A stretch of 64,000 nucleotides of DNA from JBAXTE01 sp963556065 (GCA_963556065.3 CAUVYH020000027.1:496001-560000), one strand, 5' to 3'. Positions 8,228 to 18,374 are shown, numbered from the stretch's first letter. Made by a program: numbers and translations. The notes: a model not told the origin generated them from the sequence alone.

Positions 8228-8926
8228 ATGAATCCATACATGTTGATTGGTTTAGCATTTGCTCCGGTCTTGGTTATTATTGCATTTGTTTGGTTTAAAG
8301 ATAAATACGATAAGGAACCGATAAAACTTCTTTTGCTGGGATTTATACTGGGAGGGGGAGCTATTGTTCCGGCAGTTATTCTTGAACTTTTAGGGAACAG
8401 CCTCTTTCCTAGAATGACTATGCTGAATATCTTTTTTTATGCATTTTTTGTAGTCGCACTCAGTGAAGAAGGGGTAAAGTATATTGTTTTGCGAAGATTT
8501 TTTTACAATAAACCTGCATTTAATGAGCCATTTGATGGTATTGTGTATGCAGTTATGATATCAATGGGATTTGCAGCAATTGAAAATCTTATGTATGTAT
8601 TTAACCACGGAACGTCGGTTGCGATACTGAGAATGTTTACCGCAGTACCTGCACATGCTGGATTTGCAATTTTGATGGGTTATTTTGTGGGAAAAGCAAA
8701 ATTCTTAACAAGGTACAAATTTTTTTACAGGTTTATGGGACTTTTTGTAGCCATTGTCTTTCATGGATTGTACGATTTCTTTTTATTGCAAAATGACTAT
8801 GAATCCATGAAAATATTAGCATTTGTGGTGCTTCTGGTTTGTGTTATTCTTTCGTATAGGATGTTGAATAAAAAAAGGAAATTCATTTTGGATAATAAGG
8901 CAGATAGCAGCATTAAAGAGGATTGA
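8228..8926 (+). CDS. PrsW family intramembrane metalloprotease
   Basis: A 232-residue protein with about eight membrane helices. The family motifs are present: SEEGVKY (EExxK-type), GIVYAVMISMGFAAIENLMY with the conserved ExxxY region, PAHAGFAILMGYFVG and FHGLYDFF. In Bacillus PrsW cuts the anti-sigma factor RsiW at site 1; here the substrate is unknown and no anti-sigma gene is adjacent. It has its own clean promoter and is followed 111 bases later by the SPFH operon on the same strand. Confidence 0.88.
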   Translation: MNPYMLIGLAFAPVLVIIAFVWFKDKYDKEPIKLLLLGFILGGGAIVPAVILELLGNSLFPRMTMLNIFFYAFFVVALSEEGVKYIVLRRFFYNKPAFNEPFDGIVYAVMISMGFAAIENLMYVFNHGTSVAILRMFTAVPAHAGFAILMGYFVGKAKFLTRYKFFYRFMGLFVAIVFHGLYDFFLLQNDYESMKILAFVVLLVCVILSYRMLNKKRKFILDNKADSSIKED

Positions 8927-9037
8927 TAGAACTTGGTTTTTAGTCAAGCCGAAAATGTATAATTTTTACTCAATAAATTATGGATTATTAACAATATTTA
9001 TTGTACTTTAGCAAGCAAATCTAAAAATCAAAAAATT

Positions 9038-10150
9038 ATGGGTTTATTCGACAAAATTCGCAACGAGTTTATCGACATCATTGAATGGGTCGATCAGACA
9101 AATGACACGATTATATGGAAATTTCCACGTTATCAAAACGAAATAAAAAATGGTGCTAAGCTGACCGTTCGGGAATCTCAGGTAGCAATATTTATGAATG
9201 AAGGTCAGATTGCCGATATTTATCAACCCGGGATGTACACGCTGACCACTGAAAATATGCCCATTCTTTCGACCTTGAAAGGATGGAAATATGGTTTCAA
9301 CAGTCCGTTTAAAGTAGATATTTTCTTTGTGAGCACCAAGCAGTTTACCAATAAAAAATGGGGCACCAAAAATCCGATCATGTTGCGTGATGCTGAGTTT
9401 GGACCACTACGCCTGAGAGCCTTTGGAAGCTATTGTTTTAAAATTAATTCAGATCTCACTAATTTCTTCAAGAATATTGCAGGAACGCAAACTGAATTTA
9501 CCACCGAAGAAATTGAAGATCAATTACGCAACCTTATTGTTACTCGTTTTACCGATTTTTTGGCCGAATCAAAAATTCCTGCGCTGGATTTAGCGGCAAA
9601 TTACAATGAGCTATCTGCCGGCATCGGTGATAAAATTGCGCCTGAATTTGACGAGTATGGAATTGTGGTGACAAAATTCCTGATAGAAAATATTTCGCTG
9701 CCCGAAGAAGTCGAAAAGATGCTCGATAAACGCACGAGTATGGGCGTTGTGGGTGATATGAATAAGTTTACTCAGTTCCAGTTTGCAAATTCCATGGAAA
9801 CTGCTGCCGAAAACGGTGGCCACAGTATGGCTACAGATGCTATGGGCATGGGCATGGGACTGAATATGGCTAACCAAATGATGAACCAAAATCAGCAGCA
9901 ACAAGCGCCACAACAGGGAGCAGGATCACCTCCTCCAATTCCAGGACAGGAACCGTTGTTTATTGCCGTTAACGGTCAGCAACAGGGACCTTATCCAATC
10001 GGTAATATCGGGCTGATGATTCAGCAGGGTCAGGTGAGTCGTGACACCTTGGTTTGGAAACAGGGTATGGCTGCATGGACTGCAGCGGGTCAGGTGGCTG
10101 AATTGAGCAGTTTCTTTGGTGCAGTTCCTCCTCCGGTACCTAATTTATAG
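9038..10150 (+). CDS. SPFH domain protein with C-terminal GYF_2 (DUF4339) domain
   Basis: A 370-residue protein. Residues 1-250 are an SPFH/band-7 domain of the YdjI ('virion core protein-like') type: VRESQVAIFMNEGQIADIYQ, PFKVDIFFVSTKQF, GSYCFKINS, NISLPEEVEKMLDKRTSMG. A Met/Gln/Asn-rich linker (about 265-305) leads to a GYF_2 domain (FIAVNGQQQGPYPIG to WKQGMAAWTAAGQV). There is no signal peptide, so it should assemble on the inner face of the membrane. It forms an operon with the zinc-ribbon membrane protein 11 bases downstream; such SPFH/zinc-ribbon pairs occur in membrane-stress loci. Function here is inferred. Confidence 0.82.
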   Translation: MGLFDKIRNEFIDIIEWVDQTNDTIIWKFPRYQNEIKNGAKLTVRESQVAIFMNEGQIADIYQPGMYTLTTENMPILSTLKGWKYGFNSPFKVDIFFVSTKQFTNKKWGTKNPIMLRDAEFGPLRLRAFGSYCFKINSDLTNFFKNIAGTQTEFTTEEIEDQLRNLIVTRFTDFLAESKIPALDLAANYNELSAGIGDKIAPEFDEYGIVVTKFLIENISLPEEVEKMLDKRTSMGVVGDMNKFTQFQFANSMETAAENGGHSMATDAMGMGMGLNMANQMMNQNQQQQAPQQGAGSPPPIPGQEPLFIAVNGQQQGPYPIGNIGLMIQQGQVSRDTLVWKQGMAAWTAAGQVAELSSFFGAVPPPVPNL

Positions 10151-10161
10151 TAAGTTTTAAG

Positions 10162-11256
10162 ATGGAAAATAACGAAAATATGATGCAGGAAGGTGTTGAA
10201 AACAAGCAATATCCTTGCAGTAAATGCGGAGCGTTTTTAGTTTTTGCTCCCGGAACACATAGCTTAACATGCCCGTATTGTGGCGAAAAAAATGAGTTGA
10301 ATGTTGAATCGGTTGAGGTTGTTGAGGAAGACTTTGAATCGATAATTAACGATGTAATCGGAAATGATGACATGAATGAAGAGGTCCCTCAGGTAAAATG
10401 TGCTACTTGCGGCGCAATCAGTTCATTGCCACCGAATACTATTTCTGCCGATTGCGCTTTTTGCGGTACGCCGCTTGTGGTTTCGCAAAGTACTGTGAAA
10501 CGGATGATCAAGCCTAAATATGTATTGCCATTTCAGATAGCAAAGAATAAGTGCAATGAGTTATTTAAAGGATGGATAAAAGGTCGGTTTTGGGCTCCGA
10601 ATTCAGTGAAAACGAAATCGGAACAGGGAAAAATTCAGGGTCTTTATATTCCGTATTGGACTTACGATTGTAGTACAGAAACCGATTATACCGGCGAGCA
10701 AGGTGAATACTATACCGTTACGGTTGAACGGGATGGAAAAACCGTAACGGAAACCCGGACTCGTTGGTATAGCAAAAGTGGTCATGTGTCAAGATTTTTT
10801 GATGATATTTTGATCTGTGCTTCAAATTCGTTGCCCAAAAAGTTGAAAAACAAATTGAATAACTGGAATTTTGAAGAATTGATGCCGTATAACGAACAGT
10901 ATTTGAGCGGATTTACAACCGAAATTTATCAGTTGGGGCTCAAAGATGGATTTGATCAGGCCAAAACGGTGATGGAACCAACGATTGATGAGGATGTCCG
11001 CACAGATATCGGTGGCGATGAACAACGGGTTCACTCCAAAAATACTCAATATTCAAACATCACGTTTAAGCATATCCTGCTTCCAATTTGGCTCACGTCA
11101 TATAAGTACAACAATAAAAGCTACTCAATCCTGATCAACGGGCAAACCGGCGAACTTGAAGGCAACTATCCGGTAAGTGTCTGGAAAGTGATTATTGCCA
11201 TTGTTCTCGGATTAGGACTGATTGCAGTCATCTATTTTGTGTCCAAAGGATCGTGA
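10162..11256 (+). CDS. Zinc-ribbon membrane protein (TFIIB-type ribbons)
   Basis: A 364-residue protein with two tandem zinc ribbons: CSKC...CPYC (about residues 19-40) and CATC...CAFC (about 79-100). A soluble beta-rich middle contains IPYWTYDCSTETDYTGEQGEYY and HILLPIWLTSYKYNNKSY, and one C-terminal membrane helix (VIIAIVLGLGLIAVIYFV) ends the protein. It resembles the YdjG-like partner of SPFH proteins. It lies 11 bases after the SPFH gene. Some databases mislabel this family as a primosomal helicase; no helicase motifs are present. Confidence 0.78.
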   Translation: MENNENMMQEGVENKQYPCSKCGAFLVFAPGTHSLTCPYCGEKNELNVESVEVVEEDFESIINDVIGNDDMNEEVPQVKCATCGAISSLPPNTISADCAFCGTPLVVSQSTVKRMIKPKYVLPFQIAKNKCNELFKGWIKGRFWAPNSVKTKSEQGKIQGLYIPYWTYDCSTETDYTGEQGEYYTVTVERDGKTVTETRTRWYSKSGHVSRFFDDILICASNSLPKKLKNKLNNWNFEELMPYNEQYLSGFTTEIYQLGLKDGFDQAKTVMEPTIDEDVRTDIGGDEQRVHSKNTQYSNITFKHILLPIWLTSYKYNNKSYSILINGQTGELEGNYPVSVWKVIIAIVLGLGLIAVIYFVSKGS

Positions 11257-11278
11257 TCTTAACTTAAAAAGTTAATTT

Positions 11279-11593
11279 ATGAATAATATATTAATTGCAC
11301 TTTGCATTGGTGTGGTTGCCGGAATAATAGACGTGACTCCGATGATTATTCAAAAACTGGATAAAACGGCCAATTGGTCGGCATTTATTCATTGGGTCGT
11401 GCTTGGGCTGATAATCCCGTTTGTCCACTGGGATATTGATCCTTGGCTCAAAGGGTTGATTATCGGTGTGCTGACCACGGTGCCCGTGATGATCATCGTT
11501 GCACAAAACGACAAGAAAGCTATAATTCCAATGACCCTGTTTTCTGCCATTCTTGGAATTGGCGTTGGAGTAGCCGGGAGCTATATTGTATAG
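11279..11593 (+). CDS. Small membrane protein, hypothetical
   Basis: A 104-residue protein with about four hydrophobic helices and short loops (IIDVTPMIIQKLDKTANWS, IDPWLKG). I do not recognise a characterised family. It starts 22 bases after the zinc-ribbon gene with a plausible leader and is probably the last gene of the SPFH operon. Confidence 0.65.
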   Translation: MNNILIALCIGVVAGIIDVTPMIIQKLDKTANWSAFIHWVVLGLIIPFVHWDIDPWLKGLIIGVLTTVPVMIIVAQNDKKAIIPMTLFSAILGIGVGVAGSYIV

Positions 11594-11628
11594 AAATTTT
11601 ATTACCATACCTAGAAAAAAATAATTTT

Positions 11629-11661
11629 TTTGATTTTTTGAATAATTTATTTATAAATTTG
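11629..11661 (+). promoter_or_regulatory. Promoter of the T9SS repeat protein gene
   Basis: TTTG (11629-11632), 21 bases, then TAAATTTG (11654-11661), close to the Bacteroidota consensus, about 90 bases before the ATG. Confidence 0.5.
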
Positions 11662-11750
11662 CATAAATTTATAAATACCTGATATTGGGTTCTAGGGTTT
11701 TTATGAGTAAATAAAATCGAGCCCATTTTAATATTTTAAAAAAAATATTC

Positions 11751-13898
11751 ATGAAAAAGCTTTTTACATCATTAATTGTAGTGTTTTTTACCTACTTCTG
11801 TGGTTCTTCTCAAAACATAGTAAATTGGGATTGGACGAATGTTTTTACCGGAACAGGCAATACTTTTGCGAAAAATATTGCTGTAGATAGTTTGGATAAT
11901 GTGTATGTAATCGGAACATTTTCCGATACTCTATTTATTGGCTCTGATACTTTAGTGAGTTATGGTTCTGATGATTTATATATTGCAAAATTTAATTCAG
12001 GAGGAGCACTATTGTGGCATAAACAATTAGGTAGCGTGGGCGGTGACGTGGCAGGTCCTATCACCACTGATAGACAGGGCGATATGTACTTATTTGCTAT
12101 GGGATCGACAGGAAATTATTTTATTGGAGATCAGGATACAATTACCAATTGTGTTTCTTATATTTTAAAATTATCGCCATCAGGAACTGTTTTGGCAAAA
12201 ACAATTATAAATGGTAATATTAGAAGACTAATTAATATTCAAGCAGACGATTTCAATAATATTTATGGTGCAGTTGATATCTATGATAACTTGACAATTG
12301 GTGACAGTATTCTTCAACTAACGGGTTCTATGATGACTTATTACAGTGCATTTTTTAAGCTGAATGAAACAGGAACTTGTACTTGGATAAAGGAATCATT
12401 TCCGTTTATGTCAACTGGTGCTATGAGTAATTTTAAAACGGATGGAGATGGAAACATTTACACTGCCCTTACGTTAAGTGGCTACAATAATTTGGGAGAT
12501 GGCGTTGAAATTACGGTGCCATCAACCACGATGTATGCATTTGTTTTAGCAAAATATAACACAAATAAACAATGTTTGTGGGCAAGGCAAGTTGTAAATA
12601 ATCCCGGTGGAATTTCAGAATCATATAATATTAGTTTAGATAAATACAATGGATTGTATTTGTCTGGAATGTCAATGGGAACATCATATATTGGAGATAG
12701 TATATTTGTTGATGATAGTTTTGCTCAAAAAGAAAATGGCTTTTTTGTTCGATATGATACTTCGGGAAGCTTTAAATGGGCTAGATTGATTCATAGTAAT
12801 ATGAATGGAGCAGATATTTGTTTAAATTATGCTTTTGGAAAAAATAACTGGGGATATATGTTAGGCGTATTTAATGATACTTTGTACATTGGTAACGATA
12901 CCCTTTATGGAAGTCATACTGATATAAGTACGAGTACGTATCTTGCGAATAGTGCATTTGTTTCAAAGATTGACACTTCCGGAAATGTTATTAAAAGTTA
13001 TTATGCAGGAGAGATTGGTCCGGCTAATATATGCACAAATAGCCTGGGCGACTTATTTGTAGCCGGATATAATACGCCGACGGGCGCAAAAACAACGCAA
13101 GATACTTATCGTTCATTCTCTGCCGGATTATTAGCACCTCGTCTTCCATTTATTCAATTAACAGGAAATGATACAATCTGTTTAGGCTCACCAACTGGGA
13201 ACTTAAGCTTGCCTTCATCTGGTTTGACCGTTTTAAAATGGCAAAAATCATTTAATAATCAAGCGTGGGTTGATATTAGCAGTACATCTAATATTTATAC
13301 AGAAACACCTTTAGTCTCCGGTTTATGGAGCTATAGGGCAGAGGCTCAATTAATTGGAGATTTTCCAAGTTTTACGATCCCGGTAAACATAGAAGTTGTA
13401 ACAAAACCTGAAGCATCATTTACTCATAGTTTAACTGGGTTAAGTGTATCTTGCACTTCTACTTCGGTTAGATCCGATTCATTGGTTTGGATGTGGGGGG
13501 ATGGCAGCAGAACCGAAACCACTCAAAATACAGTTAATCACACGTATGTTGAAAATAATCAATATTCCATAACGTTGATCAGCTATAATGAATGTGGAAG
13601 TGACTCTATTACCGAGACTATTAGCATGTCTCAGGGAATTGGCAACAATTCAAACAATTTTGGTATAACATGTTATCCAAACCCTACTTCAGGCCTTATA
13701 AAGGTAACTATAAATAAAGGTGGTTTGGATTCGAGCCTTAAACTCAGCGTTTTTTCAATTTTAGGACAAAAAATATATGAAAGCAATCTACCCGCAGAAT
13801 CATTTATGATTGATTTGAAGTCACAGCCTAAAGGGATATATTATCTCGTTGTTCAAGGGCATCAATTTAAACATACCGAAAAAATCATAAAACAATAG
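11751..13898 (+). CDS. Secreted SBBP-repeat/PKD protein with T9SS type A sorting domain
   Basis: A 715-residue exported protein. Residues 1-20 are a signal peptide (MKKLFTSLIVVFF..CGSSQ). Residues 35-460 hold beta-propeller-like repeats of the SBBP kind, each with DNVYVIGTF, DLYIAKFNSGG or similar units. About 480-540 is an Ig-like adhesin module and 550-625 a PKD domain (WMWGDGSRTET). The end, CYPNPTSG to PKGIYYLVVQGHQFKHTEKIIKQ, is the type A sorting domain that takes the protein across the outer membrane by type IX secretion. It stands alone with its own promoter and a strong terminator after it. Likely a surface protein; ligand unknown. Confidence 0.88.
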   Translation: MKKLFTSLIVVFFTYFCGSSQNIVNWDWTNVFTGTGNTFAKNIAVDSLDNVYVIGTFSDTLFIGSDTLVSYGSDDLYIAKFNSGGALLWHKQLGSVGGDVAGPITTDRQGDMYLFAMGSTGNYFIGDQDTITNCVSYILKLSPSGTVLAKTIINGNIRRLINIQADDFNNIYGAVDIYDNLTIGDSILQLTGSMMTYYSAFFKLNETGTCTWIKESFPFMSTGAMSNFKTDGDGNIYTALTLSGYNNLGDGVEITVPSTTMYAFVLAKYNTNKQCLWARQVVNNPGGISESYNISLDKYNGLYLSGMSMGTSYIGDSIFVDDSFAQKENGFFVRYDTSGSFKWARLIHSNMNGADICLNYAFGKNNWGYMLGVFNDTLYIGNDTLYGSHTDISTSTYLANSAFVSKIDTSGNVIKSYYAGEIGPANICTNSLGDLFVAGYNTPTGAKTTQDTYRSFSAGLLAPRLPFIQLTGNDTICLGSPTGNLSLPSSGLTVLKWQKSFNNQAWVDISSTSNIYTETPLVSGLWSYRAEAQLIGDFPSFTIPVNIEVVTKPEASFTHSLTGLSVSCTSTSVRSDSLVWMWGDGSRTETTQNTVNHTYVENNQYSITLISYNECGSDSITETISMSQGIGNNSNNFGITCYPNPTSGLIKVTINKGGLDSSLKLSVFSILGQKIYESNLPAESFMIDLKSQPKGIYYLVVQGHQFKHTEKIIKQ

Positions 13899-13955
13899 GT
13901 GTGGCCTGTTTACAATACCGTTTTTTTATGTTTGAGTTTTAAACTCATTAAAATT

Positions 13956-13994
13956 AAGAAAAAACGAGGTTGTTGAGCGACCTCGTTTTTTCTT
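13956..13994. terminator. Bidirectional terminator between convergent genes
   Basis: A perfect 15-bp stem, AAGAAAAAACGAGGT (13956-13970) and ACCTCGTTTTTTCTT (13980-13994), with a 9-base loop. It lies between the plus-strand T9SS gene and the minus-strand LtaS-like gene, which converge here, and its A/T-rich arms serve both directions. Confidence 0.9.
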
Positions 13995-14067
13995 TTTTAA
14001 GCTTAAGGAACCGTTTTTTATAGAACTATGTTTATTAGATGACAAAGTAGAGAATTTTATTATGCCG

Positions 14068-16014
14068 CTACTTTGTTTTTCGATTTTTGAAAATATCGTT
14101 TGTTACCTGAATCATTGAAAAACCGTAATCTTTCATTTTTTGAACCACTGCAGAGTATCGGCTCAAAATATTTTCGGTGCTTTTGGTTTTATAATGGTAT
14201 GCGGACTCTATGGCATCTCTTTTCCAAATGTAGTATAGACTGCTGTCAACAATCCCGATCGTGTTTTCGGAACAGAAATATGCATAAGGGCGGGGTTTGT
14301 TTTTTCGTAAATCAATGCCAAGGGTTTTGTTTGTGTATGGGAGGTTAAGAATACCCATGATTGTGGGGAAAACATCCATTTGAAGTGCAAATCGAGTGTC
14401 GATTTGTGGTGTAAGATGCTTGGGTGAATAAATAATCAATGGAATATGGTGATAACTCAAAGGTAAATCGTAAGTTCGGTCGAAGGCTTGTCCATGATCG
14501 GCAACCAGCACAAAAACGGTGTTATCAAACCATGGTTGTATTTTTGCCATTTCAAAAAACTTACGCAACGACCAATCGGCATATTGGTAAATCCGGTCTT
14601 CCTTTTTCTCTGCTGTGAGTTTAACGGGCAGTCCGTCGGGAATAATAAAAGGGGAGTGGGTGCTTATTGATAGGAATGTAGCAAAAAATGGCGTTTGTTT
14701 TTGGGATAGCCGGTTTATTTTTTTGATTCCGGCTTCGTAAAGATAATCGTCTGCTATTCCCCATCCGCTTACAATTCGTTCTTTCGGGTAGTTTTCTTCG
14801 CTTACTATTTCTTGAATGCCGTTGCTTGTAAGGAAACTTCCAAGGTTGTCAAAATCTTTGTTGTTGGTACACATAAACAACGTGGAATATCCATTTTGCT
14901 GAAGTGTTACCGGCAATCCGGTGAACTTTTGGTTGGCGGTAAGCACATTAATCATCGGGTTTTTGTCGAGTTGTGCTGGAAAAGCATATAATGTTGAGAA
15001 TATGCCATTGAATGTATGTTCTCCAGCCGAAAAGGTATTGGGATAAAAGAGCGATTGCTGGCAAAGAGAGTCCAAAAACGGAGTAAGATTGTTCGGGTTA
15101 CCGTAAATTCCCATTTGGTTTGCGCTCATGCTTTCCATCAGGATCAGCACTACATTCATCTTTTTAGTGGAATCGGTATTACAGGCAGCACGTCTTGCAA
15201 TATCATGATTTTCGTTGGACGGGATATCAAGGGCTTTAGAGACTTCGGAGTAAGCTTTGTTGATTTCGATTAAATCAATTTCTTTTTGGTTTATACTTTC
15301 AACAAATGTAAAAACGGGATTTAATCCCAGTTGGTTTAAAAAAGAGTTGTCGCAAAAGTAAGCGTTTTTGATTCCGATAGGCATGTAGTCAAAACGAATT
15401 TGTCCCCGAATTCCGAAGAACAGGATAGTCAACGAAATTAAAGTGGTGACGCTTTTATGAATCCAGTTGAATCCGGTTTCTATTTGTTCTTCCTGATTAC
15501 GGTATTTTTTTGTGAAACGACGAATTAACCGACACCATAAAAATAGAACTAAACAACCTAGAATAATATATGGCAAATAGTAAATATTTGAAAACATCTC
15601 CTTGAACATCAGGGATGGAGTTTCAATCCAGTTTAATGCAGATATGTTGAGATGTGCGTTGTAATAATGGAAAAAAGGGATGTCTGAAGCAAAAACGATA
15701 AACGTGGAACTGTAGGCTATGAAAAAGAAAAATCCGACAACTGGATACAGTTTCTGCTGATTTAGCCCGAATAGCTGCCAAAAAATGAATAATAGCACCG
15801 GCAGGGTTATGATATATGCGCTTACTACAGCATCGTATCTTAACCCAACCATAAACGATTCAAAAATATTGTTCGGTGTTGATCCTGAGACTAAATCATA
15901 ATTGAGGACAAAAAAGATGATTCTGAAAATAAGTTGAATGCTCAATGCAGTTGTCAGGATGGCAAAAATATATTTGATATATGGCTGAATTCTTATTTTT
16001 ATTCGGGTTTTCAT
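14068..16014 (-). CDS. LTA synthase-like sulfatase-fold membrane protein
   Basis: A 648-residue protein with about five N-terminal membrane helices (residues 1-220) and a large extracytoplasmic alkaline-phosphatase-superfamily domain. Motifs: NVVLILMESMSANQMG (metal-binding Glu), SAGEHTFNGIFSTLYAFP with the presumed catalytic Thr, VLVADHGQAFDR and YHHIPLIIYSP with the metal-binding Asp-His and His. Gram-negative Bacteroidota make no lipoteichoic acid, so it probably transfers phosphoglycerol or phosphoethanolamine to an envelope glycan or lipid; the acceptor cannot be told from sequence. It stands alone. Confidence 0.87.
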   Translation of the reverse strand: MKTRIKIRIQPYIKYIFAILTTALSIQLIFRIIFFVLNYDLVSGSTPNNIFESFMVGLRYDAVVSAYIITLPVLLFIFWQLFGLNQQKLYPVVGFFFFIAYSSTFIVFASDIPFFHYYNAHLNISALNWIETPSLMFKEMFSNIYYLPYIILGCLVLFLWCRLIRRFTKKYRNQEEQIETGFNWIHKSVTTLISLTILFFGIRGQIRFDYMPIGIKNAYFCDNSFLNQLGLNPVFTFVESINQKEIDLIEINKAYSEVSKALDIPSNENHDIARRAACNTDSTKKMNVVLILMESMSANQMGIYGNPNNLTPFLDSLCQQSLFYPNTFSAGEHTFNGIFSTLYAFPAQLDKNPMINVLTANQKFTGLPVTLQQNGYSTLFMCTNNKDFDNLGSFLTSNGIQEIVSEENYPKERIVSGWGIADDYLYEAGIKKINRLSQKQTPFFATFLSISTHSPFIIPDGLPVKLTAEKKEDRIYQYADWSLRKFFEMAKIQPWFDNTVFVLVADHGQAFDRTYDLPLSYHHIPLIIYSPKHLTPQIDTRFALQMDVFPTIMGILNLPYTNKTLGIDLRKNKPRPYAYFCSENTIGIVDSSLYYIWKRDAIESAYHYKTKSTENILSRYSAVVQKMKDYGFSMIQVTNDIFKNRKTK

Positions 16015-16080
16015 ACGAGTGTTTTAAGCTGTAAAATTACCATTTTTATTGTAATTATCGGAAATTAGGCTCTTTTTTCG

Positions 16081-16088
16081 TAAGTTTG
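16081..16088 (+). promoter_or_regulatory. Minus-7 box before aminopeptidase C
   Basis: TAAGTTTG matches TAnnTTTG 25 bases before the ATG. No convincing minus-33 element is found at the usual distance. Confidence 0.4.
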
Positions 16089-16113
16089 TAAGCAAATCAT
16101 AAAATAACTAAAA

Positions 16114-17508
16114 ATGAAGCAAATCATTTCTATTTCTATCGTTTCCCTATTATTGTCGGGCACTTTGTTTGCCCAGCAATTTAAGGGTCTCACGACTGCC
16201 GATCTGGCAAAAATCAAGTCATCGGTAACCAAGGATGGCTCCTTTAAAGTACGTCAAAATGCCGTGGTCGCCAATGGAATTACAAAGTTAGCGGTGAACC
16301 GCGAGAATGCAGGGAAAATAGATACCTATTTCAGCAACAAGGTGAAAACCAAAGGCATTACCGATCAAAAATCTTCGGGGCGCTGCTGGCTGTTCACCGG
16401 GTTGAACTTTATTCGCCCTAAAGTGATTGATAAGCTGAACCTTTCGGAGTTCGAATTTTCTCAAAACTACTCCTTTTTTTGGGATCAACTGGAAAAATCA
16501 AATCTTTTCCTCGAAATTATTACGGCAACTGCTTCAAAGCCGATGGATGATAAAACCGTGGAGTGGGCTTTTAAAAATCCAATTGGTGATGGTGGGGAGT
16601 GGACTACTTTTGCAGATATTGTAACCAAATACGGTGTAGTGCCCAAGCAAGTGATGCCCGAAACCGAACAAAGCGATAATACAGGAAAGATTTCCTCCTT
16701 GCTGACTTCAAAACTTCGTGAGTTTGGTCTGGAAATCAGGGATATGGCGACTGCTGGTAAAAAGGCGGAAGCGCTGAATACTCGTAAAATTGAGATGTTG
16801 GGTGAAGTCTATAAAATGTTATCCATTGGATTGGGAACACCTCCCGAAACATTTGTTTGGCGTTATAAAGACAAAGATGACAAAATTTCCGAAACAAAAA
16901 CTTACACACCGCTCAGTTTCTACAAAGAGATGTTGGGCGTTGATATGAGCGAGTATATCATGTTTATGAACGATCCCACCCGAGAATACAATAAAGTATA
17001 TGAAATTGAATATGATCGAAATATGGCTGACGGAAAAAACTGGAAATACATCAATCTTCCGGCAGACATATTAAAAAAGATGGCGATAGCTTCCATTAAG
17101 GCCAATAATGCACTCTATTTTTCATCGGATGTGGGTAAATTTTTATTGAAAGACAATGGAACGTTAGATGTAAACAATTACAATTACAGCGATTTGTTCC
17201 AGACTAAATTTCCGATGAATAAGGCACAGCGGATCAAGACTTTCGATAGTGGTTCTTCGCATGCCATGACCTTGATAGGAGTGGATCTCGATACTTCGGG
17301 GAATCCAACCAAGTGGTTGATTGAAAACTCTTGGGGACCGACCTATGGCTTCAACGGCCAGTTGATTATGACCGATGAATGGTTTAACGAGTATCTTTTC
17401 CGCCTGGTGGTTCATAAATCGTTTGTACCGGAAGATATTCAGAAGTTACTTTTACAACCAGCTATCAAGCTTCCCCCTTGGGATCCGATGTTCTCGACAG
17501 AGTTCTAA
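16114..17508 (+). CDS. pepC: Aminopeptidase C (bleomycin hydrolase family, C1B), exported
   Basis: A 464-residue papain-fold peptidase that removes N-terminal residues. The triad is clear: Cys91 in DQKSSGRCWLFTG, His in SGSSHAMTLIGVD and Asn in ENSWGPTYG. Unlike the cytoplasmic PepC of firmicutes it has a signal peptide (MKQIISISIVSLLLSGTLFAQ), so it should act in the periplasm, in line with a peptide-feeding, amino-acid-fermenting life. It has its own promoter and is followed by an 866-base gene-free stretch. Confidence 0.93.
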   Translation: MKQIISISIVSLLLSGTLFAQQFKGLTTADLAKIKSSVTKDGSFKVRQNAVVANGITKLAVNRENAGKIDTYFSNKVKTKGITDQKSSGRCWLFTGLNFIRPKVIDKLNLSEFEFSQNYSFFWDQLEKSNLFLEIITATASKPMDDKTVEWAFKNPIGDGGEWTTFADIVTKYGVVPKQVMPETEQSDNTGKISSLLTSKLREFGLEIRDMATAGKKAEALNTRKIEMLGEVYKMLSIGLGTPPETFVWRYKDKDDKISETKTYTPLSFYKEMLGVDMSEYIMFMNDPTREYNKVYEIEYDRNMADGKNWKYINLPADILKKMAIASIKANNALYFSSDVGKFLLKDNGTLDVNNYNYSDLFQTKFPMNKAQRIKTFDSGSSHAMTLIGVDLDTSGNPTKWLIENSWGPTYGFNGQLIMTDEWFNEYLFRLVVHKSFVPEDIQKLLLQPAIKLPPWDPMFSTEF

Positions 17509-18374
17509 AATATTGATGTCGCTTTGAGAGATTGCTGGATATATAATCTGTGTGATCTTAGGGGGTGAAAAAGGCAAAGGCTAGATTAATGTTTTAATAC
17601 ATAAGAATTACTAGACCAAATTTTGAAACTGTTCTTATTAAAGTCGATAAGATACTTGATTCGAGGTTATGCTGCATTAAAACACACAAACGGTTAAATA
17701 TAATGCATTTTATTGTTCGTGTGTTTTATCTTTATATATAGGTGTCCTATTGTATTTAGACATGGGCTTTTATGAATAATAAGTAAGATAGCCCTAAAAT
17801 AATTATCATTCAACACTGTTAAAGCGAAATCAAATTCGGTGTGCTGGCCCACCAACGGAATGGATTAGAATCGAAGTTAATCCAACACTCCTAGTTTTAG
17901 CATAACTAATGTTGTATATAAGTCCAATAATACTTATAGTATAAATCCTTTTGATTATAATTTAAGGTGAAGTAGAGTATTGCAAGGTTATGCAGATAGG
18001 CTATTTTATAATTACAATTAGTGAGACCGAAATGATACCGAACTCGGAAGATTTATGTTCATTAAAATCGCTGAAATATTAAAAAATCAGATATAAATCC
18101 ATTTGTTAATATTTTTTTTCATTAAAAACGATTATAATGAACAATCGTAAAAAAAATTTACTACTTTTGAACCTGGTTAGTTACTTTGATTATTAAGGGT
18201 TGTCATTGTAACATAGTATGGGTGATATTTAATTAACAGGTTGAAAGGCTTAACGAAAAACAATCAAACATTGATTGAAAGGTGAGTTTTTGAACATTGT
18301 TTTTTGGATTGAATTCGCAATAGAGAAAAACGCATATTATGAAACGCATTTTATTTTAAAATAAATACAATACT
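17509..18374. other. Gene-free spacer of 866 bases
   Basis: No plausible gene on either strand. It holds an inverted repeat (AAAACACACAAACG near 17679 against CGTGTGTTTT near 17721), a minus-7-like box TACTTTTG at 18162-18169, and at 18339-18359 a seven-codon mini-ORF (MKRILF-stop). That peptide equals the first six residues of the adhesin starting at 18375, so the start region appears locally duplicated. The long leader may carry regulation of the adhesin. Confidence 0.45.

Noticed and set aside
10162..11256. Label as primosomal helicase PriA-like
   Set aside because: Only the zinc ribbons resemble it; no Walker or helicase motifs and a C-terminal membrane helix.
17820..17900. A stretch that looked tRNA-like (GGTGTGCTGGCCC to AATCCAACACTCC)
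   Set aside because: No consistent cloverleaf, T-loop GTTCGA or anticodon stem could be drawn.
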